A stretch of 6,392 nt of DNA. Source: an uncultured Hyphomicrobiales bacterium. Its GTDB lineage: Bacteria; Pseudomonadota; Alphaproteobacteria; Rhizobiales; Beijerinckiaceae. This document shows, in pieces, positions 1 to 5,920 of this stretch. Position numbers and translations under genes: made by a program. A model generated the notes under the pieces. It saw nothing but the letters and a program-made list of their open reading frames with translations. It was not told where the DNA came from and searched no databases. The stretch is taken from the NCBI GenBank assembly GCA_903916165.1, contig CAIWVR010000143.1, positions 1 to 6,392 on the forward strand, in the 5' to 3' direction. How positions within the stretch are numbered: the stretch's first letter is position 1; each line of letters begins with the position of its first letter.

Positions 1-417
1 CGCCACGAGCCCGAAGGTCGCGACACATTCCGCAAACCATTGCGGACCACCGGTTCGCACCTTCTCCGACATTTCAATGATCGGAAGGTCAAACATGACA
101 TGGGCGATCATGGTTCCCGCGATGCCGCCGATGATCTGCGCCGCGACATAAGCGAGAGATTCTCTTGGCCCGATGTCGCGCCTGGCCAGAAACACCAGCG
201 TGACCGCCGGGTTGAAATGGGCACCGGAGATGGGGCCCAGAATGGTGATCAGGACCACCAGCATGGCACCTGTGGGAATCGTGTTGCCGAGCAACTGGAG
301 CCCGACATCCCGGGACAGGTTGACCGCCATGATCCCGGAACCAACGACTGTGGCTACCAGCAGAGCCGTCCCCAGACCTTCTGCCGCCAAACGATGCCGA
401 AGATCGAAAGCAGACAT
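1..417 (-). CDS. aqpS: MIP-family aquaglyceroporin (AqpS-like), 3' end outside window
   Basis: This is the N-terminal 139 codons of a major-intrinsic-protein channel, open to the left edge of the window. The first NPA box is visible as SGAHFNPAVTL, with N69-P70-A71. Hydrophobic stretches at about residues 12-33, 45-62 and 85-107 fit the first three membrane helices of an inner-membrane channel. The second NPA box and the C-terminal half lie outside. The ATG overlaps the arsC stop as TGATG, so the two genes are probably translationally coupled. In Sinorhizobium meliloti a channel in this position, AqpS, releases arsenite formed by ArsC and replaces the usual ArsB/Acr3 pump. I infer the same role here from context. 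A general glycerol or water channel cannot be excluded from the sequence alone, but the direct arsC linkage favours the arsenic role. Confidence 0.88.
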   Translation of the reverse strand, partial: MSAFDLRHRLAAEGLGTALLVATVVGSGIMAVNLSRDVGLQLLGNTIPTGAMLVVLITILGPISGAHFNPAVTLVFLARRDIGPRESLAYVAAQIIGGIAGTMIAHVMFDLPIIEMSEKVRTGGPQWFAECVATFGLVA

Positions 418-944
418 CAGCTTGCGCTCTTCTGTTGGCCTGTAGCCCCGTCCATTTGCCCGATTTCCTTGAGCGCCTTGTTCAGCGAAAACACGGCGAT
501 CTTCTTGAGAGGCAGTGCTAAAAAAACGCCGATCCGATTTTGCATCTGTGTGAATGCCGTTGAGAACGCCATCTCGATCTTGCGCTCAGGTCCTTCGACG
601 GCGGCGGGATCGGGGATGCCCCAATGGGCGGTCATGGGCTGGCCAGGCCATGCCGGGCAATCTTCTCCAGCGGCATTGTCGCAAACCGTGAAAACGAAGT
701 CCATGACGGGCGCGCCGGGGGCGGCAAACTCGTCCCAATTCTTTGACCGAAAACCATCGGTCGGATAGCCACGGGCACCCAGGATCTTGAGAGCGAAGGG
801 GTTGACGATCCCCTTGGGCTGGCTCCCCGCCGAATAGGCGTTGAAGCGTCCGGCACCATCCTTTTGAAGAATGCTCTCGGCGAGAACGGAACGAGCGGTA
901 TTTCCGGTGCACAGAAAAAGGACATTATAGATTCGCTCAGACAT
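417..944 (-). CDS. arsC: Arsenate reductase ArsC, low-molecular-weight phosphatase fold
   Basis: This 175-aa cytoplasmic enzyme reduces arsenate to arsenite. Numbered from the chosen ATG, the phosphatase P-loop is LCTGNTARS, with catalytic Cys12 and Arg18. Two further cysteines, Cys88 (VCDNAAGEDC) and Cys96, fit the redox relay of the thioredoxin-linked ArsC class. The general-acid Asp-Pro is at 112-113 in HWGIPDPA. The protein is longer than the staphylococcal type because of a C-terminal extension of about 50 residues, which is common in rhizobial ArsC. An ATG four codons upstream (956) is possible. I prefer 944 because a GAGAG lies 5 nt before it and homologues begin close to the P-loop. 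The start overlaps the end of the decayed arsR frame (stop at 937-939), and the stop overlaps the aqpS start, so this was once an arsR-arsC-aqpS operon. The reading frame appears intact. Confidence 0.92.
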   Translation of the reverse strand: MSERIYNVLFLCTGNTARSVLAESILQKDGAGRFNAYSAGSQPKGIVNPFALKILGARGYPTDGFRSKNWDEFAAPGAPVMDFVFTVCDNAAGEDCPAWPGQPMTAHWGIPDPAAVEGPERKIEMAFSTAFTQMQNRIGVFLALPLKKIAVFSLNKALKEIGQMDGATGQQKSAS

Positions 945-1294
945 TGGTTCTCTCATTTGGTAGGCGGCAGGTCAGCAGGCCGGCAAGCAAGGGCTCGCAG
1001 ACAACGGGCCTGCCGTTACAACAATCCTTTAGGAGTCACAACATGATCTGTCGCAAGTATTCAAGGTCCGCGTGACAGGTGATGGAGTGGCTATGTCTGT
1101 CACCGCTCACAAGGCTTGTCCGCGCCACAAGATCGTCAGGTGCGTTGACGTGGTGGTTGAGGAATCTCAAGAAGCCGGGCAATTTCGCCCGCGGGGATCC
1201 TGTCGGGTTCGCGGTTCGTCACAAGATGAAAGGTCTCCACATATGAGGGCCGGGCGGGCGCTGCGAGACAATTGATGACTTGATCAAGCCCCGT
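937..1294 (-). pseudogene. arsR: Decayed arsR (ArsR/SmtB-family arsenic repressor)
   Basis: Reading the minus strand in three successive frames rebuilds a nearly full-length ArsR/SmtB winged-helix repressor of about 119 codons. The first frame gives DQVINCLAA and IPAGEIARLLEIPQ, the N-terminal helices. The second, entered near 1150-1158, gives STHLTILWR, the recognition helix. The third, entered near 1115-1122, gives SLVSGDRHSHSIT (wing), then ADLEYLRQIML, a TGA stop at 1036-1038, and LLKDCCNGRP with the adjacent cysteines typical of rhizobial ArsR. Each frame change equals a net loss of one base. The expected start codon at 1292-1294 reads ACG, so an ATG-to-ACG change is likely. The remnant ends with TGA at 937-939, inside the arsC start. 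Several residues expected to be conserved also differ. A sequencing artefact is unlikely because several independent lesions fall in this gene only. Confidence 0.85.
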
Positions 1295-1302
1295 ATATCC
1301 AG

Positions 1303-1329
1303 ATTTAACGATGTATTCGGTGGTGTCAA
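1303..1329 (-). promoter_or_regulatory. Possible relict sigma-70 promoter of the ars operon
   Basis: On the minus strand a perfect TTGACA (1329-1324) is followed after 15 bases by TTAAAT (1308-1303, four of six matches to TATAAT). It lies just upstream of the degenerate arsR start at 1294. The spacer is short and the leader would be almost absent, so this is tentative. The same TGTCAA on the plus strand could instead be the terminus of an inserted element. Confidence 0.25.
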
Positions 1330-1416
1330 GGCATGGATCCAGCTGAAAAATGGGTGGTGATCAAAGCTCATCCACCCTTGCACTGGTCCATCCTGAGGTA
1401 TGACTTTTGGGCTGAT

Positions 1417-1440
1417 GGGGGACCGAAGGTCGTGTCCCCC
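1417..1440. repeat. Hairpin, perfect 7-bp stem
   Basis: GGGGGAC at 1417-1423 pairs perfectly with GTCCCCC at 1434-1440 across a 10-base loop. No T-tract follows on either strand, so a standard intrinsic terminator is not supported. In the minus direction it lies downstream of the cupin gene and could still act as a 3' RNA structure. Confidence 0.5.
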
Positions 1441-1480
1441 ACGTGGTGTAGCTGGAGGGCAGCCAGACGCCCGCGAAGCG

Positions 1481-1502
1481 CGCTCCCCGTAGCAAGGGAG
1501 CG
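1481..1502. repeat. Hairpin, perfect 7-bp stem
   Basis: CGCTCCC at 1481-1487 pairs perfectly with GGGAGCG at 1496-1502 around the 8-base loop CGTAGCAA. No U-run follows in either direction. It is the second strong stem-loop in this spacer, and its role is unknown. Confidence 0.5.
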
Positions 1503-1673
1503 GCTGGCGGTGGTCATCGGCGGTTGCCTCGGCACTGCGCGCAGTGATCCATGCTTAATGGGTCCGTCTTATGGATGACACTTGCGATGTCATGACAAAT
1601 CCAGACCTCATGGACATGTTCGGAAGACCCTCATCCAGCTGCATCACTTCATGGCATGCTGAGTGAGGAGACC

Positions 1674-2666
1674 TTAACGCGTGCGCTCACGATTACGGAT
1701 GATCCGACCGGCTTCGATAGGTTTGCCCTGTTCATCATAAATCCGCTGGTTGGTGTAACCCTCGGGCCAGATTTCCGTGAACCATGTCCGAATTCCGAAT
1801 GCGATCCGGAGCTGTTTGATCGGATTGGGATTGTCGTTCATGTGTTCATGCTCCCACATGGCAGGTGGCACATAGAGCACGTCGCCGGCTTCCCACGGAA
1901 CCCTCTTGCCTCGCATCTCTGTATAGCCTTCACCCTCGACCGCATAGACCACGGCTTCAAGGTGTTTGTGGCGGCCGCTGTGATGGAAGGCCGGCTCAAC
2001 CCATTGATGCGTGATCGCAACACTGATCGACCGAAACCCGTTTTTCGGCACCACGAGATATTGCAGAAAATCATGCTGGTTCTTGAGTGCCGCTATATTT
2101 CCCTGCGGCTCAAAGGAATCATCCGTCGGCGCGCCCTCAATATGGATGATGGCTCTTGCGCCATCGCGGTAATATTCGGATTCCATCTGCGGCATGGCTG
2201 CGATGAGTGCAGGATCGTTGGGTCCGCATGTCTCGATTTGTTCAAGACGCGCAAGGCGTACGAAACGTTCAAGATCGAAGGCCATCGCTGAAATATACAG
2301 CACTGGCAATGAACCCGTGTTGAAGTGTTGATGCTCTGCCCAATAGGGAATGTGGAGTGTGCTGCTTTTATGCCAGTCAAAGCGCTGTCCAGCGATCATC
2401 GAGAAGCCTTCGCCCTCGAGGATATGCATGGATTCTTCCCCGTGCCGATGCTTGCCGGTATGCCAACCGACAGGAATTTCAGCCTTCAACACATTGCTTC
2501 CCATCGTGGCGAAGCCGAGTTGATTGGCAATCATGAGCTTGACCTTCGCATCCTGTGGCGTCGTGACCCAAGGAATGTCCCGATCACGTGCCACAAAGCC
2601 TGATGCCTCGATGTCGTCTTGAATCTCATTATGCGCGTTCAGCCAGTCATCATAAAAATTTGTCAT
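1674..2666 (-). CDS. Two-domain cupin dioxygenase, gentisate/salicylate 1,2-dioxygenase type
   Basis: The 330-aa protein has two cupin barrels, as in gentisate 1,2-dioxygenase and its salicylate and 1-hydroxy-2-naphthoate relatives, Fe(II) enzymes that open aromatic rings between a hydroxyl and a carboxyl group. The first barrel carries GKHRHGEE (H73, H75, E77), a glycine-rich turn at 84-87 and a late histidine pair at H112/H114. The second carries GRHKHLE (H233, H235, E237), GDVLYVPP at 261-268 and WEHEHMN (H273/H275), close to the WHDHxN of gentisate dioxygenases. Both barrels therefore keep potential metal ligands, although characterised relatives usually use only one. The ATG is preceded by AGAGG with a 5-nt spacer. 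It is the last gene of the catabolic cluster, 56 bp after the aldolase. A ring-cleavage role is inferred from family and neighbours, the substrate is unknown, and a non-catalytic or isomerase-type bicupin is possible. Confidence 0.8.
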   Translation of the reverse strand: MTNFYDDWLNAHNEIQDDIEASGFVARDRDIPWVTTPQDAKVKLMIANQLGFATMGSNVLKAEIPVGWHTGKHRHGEESMHILEGEGFSMIAGQRFDWHKSSTLHIPYWAEHQHFNTGSLPVLYISAMAFDLERFVRLARLEQIETCGPNDPALIAAMPQMESEYYRDGARAIIHIEGAPTDDSFEPQGNIAALKNQHDFLQYLVVPKNGFRSISVAITHQWVEPAFHHSGRHKHLEAVVYAVEGEGYTEMRGKRVPWEAGDVLYVPPAMWEHEHMNDNPNPIKQLRIAFGIRTWFTEIWPEGYTNQRIYDEQGKPIEAGRIIRNRERTR

Positions 2667-2722
2667 GTATGCCTCTGTCCGTCCCGACCAATACAGTCAA
2701 TCTCGCGGTGCGTCATTCTTGC

Positions 2723-3514
2723 TCAGGTATAGCCGCGGGGTGCTGCAGCACCCTTGCCGCGCGCCTGCGACAGTTCGCGCTCGACGCCCGCTTGCAGAAT
2801 TGCGCTGTCCTTCGTGAAGGTCACAAGGCCGAAGCCCTGCTCGACGCAGCGCAAGGCGGCACTGCCATTCCCGCACTGAATACCCGGGACGATGCCATGC
2901 TTGCGGCAGCTCGCGAGAATGGCCGCAACGGCCGCGACATGCTCCGGCTCGTTCTTGTCAAGATCGGGCGGCAGCCCGAGCCCGAGAGCCAGATCTGCCG
3001 GGCCGATATATATGCCGTCCAGGCCTGGCGTCGATGCAATTTCCTCAATTTTTTCGAGACCCTCGCGTGTTTCAACCATCACGAAACACAGCGTGCCAGA
3101 TCCGAGAACCGAGGTCTCGCGACTGTTCATGACGAGCGTCGAACGCACGGGACCGTAGGAGCGAATGCCATGCGGAGGATAACGACATGCGCGCACGGCG
3201 GTTTCCGCCTCAGCACGATTGCCCACCATGGGAACGATAACACCACTGGCACCGGCATCCAGCGACTTTGCGATCAGCCAGGCTTCATTTGCGGGCACAC
3301 GGGTCAAGGCCACGGTGCCTCTACCTTCAATCGCGCGCAGCATCTCGACCATGTCGCTATAATCGATCAATCCATGCTGCTGATCGACACAGACATAATC
3401 AATTCCCGCGGCACACATCAGTTCGGCACCGAAAGCGCCAGGCAGGGCTGCCCAAGCGCCAAGCGCAGCCTCGCCAGCTTGCCACTTCTCGCGCAAACGG
3501 GATGATCCGATCAT
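2723..3514 (-). CDS. HpcH/HpaI-family class II aldolase
   Basis: This 263-aa cytoplasmic TIM-barrel aldolase belongs to the HpcH/HpaI (2,4-dihydroxyhept-2-ene-1,7-dioate aldolase) and citrate-lyase-like group. These metal-dependent enzymes split hydroxylated 2-oxo acids to pyruvate or a related oxo acid plus an aldehyde. From the chosen start, the catalytic region is DYVCVDQQHGLIDY with His47. The substrate-binding Arg72 is in TRVPANEAW, and the divalent-metal ligands are Glu149 (MVETREG) and Asp174 (IGPADLALGLG). Length is normal for the family. In-frame ATGs exist at 3547 and 3535, but the ATG at 3512-3514 is preferred. It overlaps the upstream FAH-family stop as ATGA and has AGGAG 7 nt before it, which indicates translational coupling. 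In this cluster it most likely catalyses the final carbon-carbon cleavage of the pathway. Exact substrate unknown. Confidence 0.88.
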   Translation of the reverse strand: MIGSSRLREKWQAGEAALGAWAALPGAFGAELMCAAGIDYVCVDQQHGLIDYSDMVEMLRAIEGRGTVALTRVPANEAWLIAKSLDAGASGVIVPMVGNRAEAETAVRACRYPPHGIRSYGPVRSTLVMNSRETSVLGSGTLCFVMVETREGLEKIEEIASTPGLDGIYIGPADLALGLGLPPDLDKNEPEHVAAVAAILASCRKHGIVPGIQCGNGSAALRCVEQGFGLVTFTKDSAILQAGVERELSQARGKGAAAPRGYT

Positions 3515-4386
3515 TGGCTTGCTCCTGAATCGCATGCTTGGTCCCACATCACCGCTTTGGTGCTTTGTTCACCAAGGCCAGCGATTCCAAGCCGCATCGT
3601 CTGGCCGGGGCGAAGGAAAACAGGCTCGGGCTTTTTGCCCATGCCGACGCCGGGTGGCGTTCCGGTCACAACAATGTCGCCCGGATGAAGCGTGATGAAT
3701 GCGCTGACGTAGCTGATGAGTTGCCGTATGTTGAACACCATGGTGCGGGTATTGCCCGATTGCATGCGCACGCCATCGACATCCAGCCACATATCCAGCG
3801 ATTGCGGATCGGGCACTTCGTCCTTCGTCACCAACCAGGGACCCGTCGGCCCAAAAGTATCGCAGCCCTTCCCCTTGTCCCAGGTTCCACCGCGCTCGAT
3901 CTGGAAGGACCGTTCACTAATGTCATTGCAGACACAATAACCAGCAACATAGTCCATGGAATCCGCCTCAGAGACGTGACTGGCGCGCGTTCCGATCACC
4001 ACGCCAAGTTCGACCTCCCAGTCGGTTTTTTGCGAACCGGGTGGAATACGGACGTCGTCATAGGGGCCGCTGTAGGCACTCAGTGATTTCAGGAAGATGA
4101 TCGGTTCCTTGGGCACTGCCATGCCGGCCTCTGCGGCATGGTCTGCGTAATTCAGGCCAATGCAGACATAATTCAGCGGCCGTGGCACGCAGGGGCCGAT
4201 GCGTCCGTCATTTTCCATGACCGGAAGCTCGCGCCAGTTCAGGGACCTGAGACGCAAAAGTCCCGCCGGTGAAAGTGCATCGGCATCAATATCCCTGATG
4301 ATGCCTGAGAGATCCCGCATCCGACCGTCCGGGTCAATCATGGCCGGCGTCTCGTGGCCGGTCTGTCCTTTGCGAAGCAATTTCAC
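3511..4386 (-). CDS. Fumarylacetoacetate hydrolase (FAH) family enzyme
   Basis: This 291-aa protein is a cytoplasmic FAH-fold enzyme. The family includes fumarylpyruvate hydrolase, 2-oxo-hept-3-ene-dioate hydratase and 5-oxopent-3-ene-1,2,5-tricarboxylate decarboxylase. The N-terminal part of about 65 residues is followed by the catalytic domain, which opens with VCIGLNYADHAAEAG (74-88). The metal-binding acids are Glu124 and Glu126 in DWEVELGVVIG and Asp155 in CNDISER. The late loop is VTGTPPGVGMG (240-250). The start is GTG, with AAGGAA 5 nt upstream. It lies 40 bp after the PrpD-like gene and its stop overlaps the aldolase start. Next to a gentisate-type bicupin, a fumarylpyruvate-hydrolase-like step is natural. 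Next to an HpaI-type aldolase, a hydratase step is equally plausible. Sequence alone does not decide between hydrolase, hydratase and decarboxylase. Confidence 0.88.
   Translation of the reverse strand: MKLLRKGQTGHETPAMIDPDGRMRDLSGIIRDIDADALSPAGLLRLRSLNWRELPVMENDGRIGPCVPRPLNYVCIGLNYADHAAEAGMAVPKEPIIFLKSLSAYSGPYDDVRIPPGSQKTDWEVELGVVIGTRASHVSEADSMDYVAGYCVCNDISERSFQIERGGTWDKGKGCDTFGPTGPWLVTKDEVPDPQSLDMWLDVDGVRMQSGNTRTMVFNIRQLISYVSAFITLHPGDIVVTGTPPGVGMGKKPEPVFLRPGQTMRLGIAGLGEQSTKAVMWDQACDSGASQ
3522..3526 (-). promoter_or_regulatory. Ribosome binding site deciding the aldolase start
   Basis: The minus strand reads AGGAG, 7 nt upstream of the ATG at 3514-3512 and inside the end of the preceding gene. 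Together with the ATGA stop/start overlap it favours this start over the upstream in-frame ATGs. Confidence 0.7.
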
Positions 4387-4426
4387 GTTTGTTCCTTCCC
4401 TTCCAGGACGAGGGTGAGACCTCTGC

Positions 4427-5878
4427 TCATATTATCTTTGGCTGCGGCAGCAGCGCGGCCTGGACAAGCCTGGTGAATGATCGTGCCGCATGCGCTTCGA
4501 GAGTCCAGATGCCGTCAAGCAGTGCTGCGACCTCGGCATGCCGATTCTCACCGGTATATTCTGCAAGCTTGTTTTCGAGATCGGCCTTCGAGAGAGGCCG
4601 CGAGGGGTGGCCCGGAAAAGCGGCCTCCACGCCAATATGCAGGGTGCCGTCCGTCGTTTCGACTTCGATCCGTGTCAGGTACCCAAGGTCCGCCAGACGG
4701 ATTTCGTCGAAGGATTGCTTATGTAATTTTGGAGAGACCTCAATCTTGGCGAGTAAGGCCTGGCGGGCAGGTTCCGTCACGCGCTCTTTATCGAAGGAGT
4801 CCGGAGATATTTTCCCGTCGAGCAATGCCGATGCGATAATATAGGGCAGCGAATGATCGGCCGTTTCGCGCGAATGCGGGGACCAGGCTTGGTCACGGAT
4901 CGCCACAAGGTGGTGATATACGGCCTCGTCCGTCAAGACCCGCACATGCGCAATGCGGGAGGGGTCGCCGATCTGGGCACGAACCGCCAGTGCCGACTGG
5001 ATGGCGCTCTGCGCGCGCGAGCCAACCGGCCATCTTTTCATTGTTGTTGAGGCAACCCGACGTAAGGGGGTTGCAGGGTCGAACGTCTGTGACAGCGTCG
5101 CAACAGCCGGCGTGTCGAGGCCAAGGCGGGTCAAGAAGCCATAGCGACCGATGAAGGGCCGCACCGCGCCCTGGGCGCCGTCCTGTGCAAGCAGGCAGGC
5201 ATAGACGGCCTGCCGCATTGCATCACCCGCATTGAAACGCTTCCATAAAGAGAGGTCACCATCCCTGTCGAGATCGCCGGATTCGATCTCATCACTGGCG
5301 TGATGGGAGACAATGGCTATCGACAGAGCGTCTCCTGTCTGAATCGGGTCCAGTTTCATCAGCCGTGCCGCCGCGCAAACGGCAGCCAACATGGTGAGGT
5401 TTGAATAATCCCAGCCGCTGGCGGTCGCTGGAACATGATCGAAAAAGATGAGTGAGATTTCGTAGCCAAGCGCAATTGAGGACATGAGCTGCGGGCCAGA
5501 TGCATCGACCATTTCGGCCACAGCAACAATGGCCGCGATCAGGTCACTGGGATGCCCCCAGTTTCGGGCACCGATGGAAAGATCATTGAAATCATTGCAG
5601 CGAAGGAGCACTCCATTTGCCAGTGCCGCCGCTTCCGGGTTGCTATGTTGCCCTGTGCCCCACACAACACAGGGGCCGCCCGGATAACGGCCTGCATAAA
5701 GATGAGCAATTGCCGCTGCCCGGTGCGACTGCGCCGCTGCGGCCACTGCAAGCGCATCGAGCAGAACGCGCTTTACGCCAAGCGATGTGGGCGCGTCCAG
5801 ATCCATGGAAACCTCAGTTGCATATCGCGCAAGGCTGTCGACGATAATGTCCCTGGATCCTGAAATGACTGCGCTCAT
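4427..5878 (-). CDS. MmgE/PrpD family protein
   Basis: The 483-aa product matches the MmgE/PrpD superfamily in length and signatures. Characterised members are 2-methylcitrate dehydratase (PrpD), cis-aconitate decarboxylase and iminodisuccinate epimerase, all acting on polycarboxylic acids in the cytoplasm. Visible landmarks are the active-site stretch CNDFNDLSIG...WGHPSDLI (about 94-113), the basic stretch TTMKRWPVGSRAQS (about 279-292), usual for substrate carboxylates, and TADHSLPYIIASALLDG (about 344-360). The ATG has AGAGG 6 nt upstream. It sits 42 bp after the dioxygenase beta gene and 40 bp before the FAH-family gene, so it is almost certainly co-transcribed. No prpB or prpC-like gene is adjacent, so a propionate role is unlikely here. 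I infer hydration/dehydration, isomerisation or decarboxylation of a carboxylated pathway intermediate. The exact reaction cannot be assigned. Confidence 0.88.
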   Translation of the reverse strand: MSAVISGSRDIIVDSLARYATEVSMDLDAPTSLGVKRVLLDALAVAAAAQSHRAAAIAHLYAGRYPGGPCVVWGTGQHSNPEAAALANGVLLRCNDFNDLSIGARNWGHPSDLIAAIVAVAEMVDASGPQLMSSIALGYEISLIFFDHVPATASGWDYSNLTMLAAVCAAARLMKLDPIQTGDALSIAIVSHHASDEIESGDLDRDGDLSLWKRFNAGDAMRQAVYACLLAQDGAQGAVRPFIGRYGFLTRLGLDTPAVATLSQTFDPATPLRRVASTTMKRWPVGSRAQSAIQSALAVRAQIGDPSRIAHVRVLTDEAVYHHLVAIRDQAWSPHSRETADHSLPYIIASALLDGKISPDSFDKERVTEPARQALLAKIEVSPKLHKQSFDEIRLADLGYLTRIEVETTDGTLHIGVEAAFPGHPSRPLSKADLENKLAEYTGENRHAEVAALLDGIWTLEAHAARSFTRLVQAALLPQPKII

Positions 5879-5920
5879 TCATCGCCTCTACCGGTGCATG
5901 GTGCCCTGACGTGTGGTTGG

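Larger units (their letters stand above)
1331..1554. repeat. 9-bp inverted repeat pair (GCATGGATC / GATCCATGC)
   Basis: GCATGGATC at 1331-1339 and its exact complement GATCCATGC at 1546-1554 bracket about 206 bases that include both hairpins. Flanking bases match only partly. The pair could be degraded terminal inverted repeats of a small element or a chance match. Confidence 0.3.
1295..1673. other. Gene-free spacer with inverted repeats, possible mobile-element scar
   Basis: This spacer separates the end of the cupin gene from the decayed arsR. No reading frame on either strand gives a recognisable protein. The longest is 81 codons on the plus strand (1333-1578), with no family resemblance and no ribosome-binding site I can see. 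The spacer holds two perfect 7-bp-stem hairpins (1417-1440 and 1481-1502). GCATGGATC at 1331-1339 recurs inverted as GATCCATGC at 1546-1554. Short TGACA/TGTCA words cluster at 1576-1597. The plus strand at 1324 begins TGTCAAGG, followed by loosely related GGATC/GTGATCA/GGTCC words, reminiscent of the multiply repeated ends of IS21-family elements. With no transposase fragment, an insertion remnant is only a suggestion. Confidence 0.35.

Noticed and set aside
40..768. 242-codon open frame on the plus strand
   Set aside because: It lies opposite aqpS and arsC, which both have clear family motifs. Its own translation is low-complexity in Arg, Asp and His with no recognisable domain.
864..1275. 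Short plus-strand open frames over the arsC start and arsR remnant
   Set aside because: The minus strand of the same bases gives recognisable ArsC and ArsR residues. The plus-strand frames do not.
1333..1578. 81-codon plus-strand frame as a possible small gene or transposase fragment
   Set aside because: I see no ribosome-binding site and no resemblance to a known protein, and it runs through both hairpins. It is kept only as part of the spacer description.
1641..1664. Imperfect inverted repeat (TCACT...AGTGA) as a terminator of the catabolic operon
   Set aside because: The stem is short and bulged, with no T-tract on the minus-strand exit side.
1656..2291. 211-codon open frame on the plus strand
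   Set aside because: It is antisense to the second cupin barrel and gives no recognisable product.
2588..3505. 305-codon open frame on the plus strand
   Set aside because: It is antisense to the HpcH/HpaI aldolase, whose catalytic motifs are intact. The plus-strand translation resembles no family.
3538..4086. 182-codon open frame on the plus strand
   Set aside because: It is antisense to the FAH-family catalytic domain, with His- and Arg-rich translation typical of a shadow frame.
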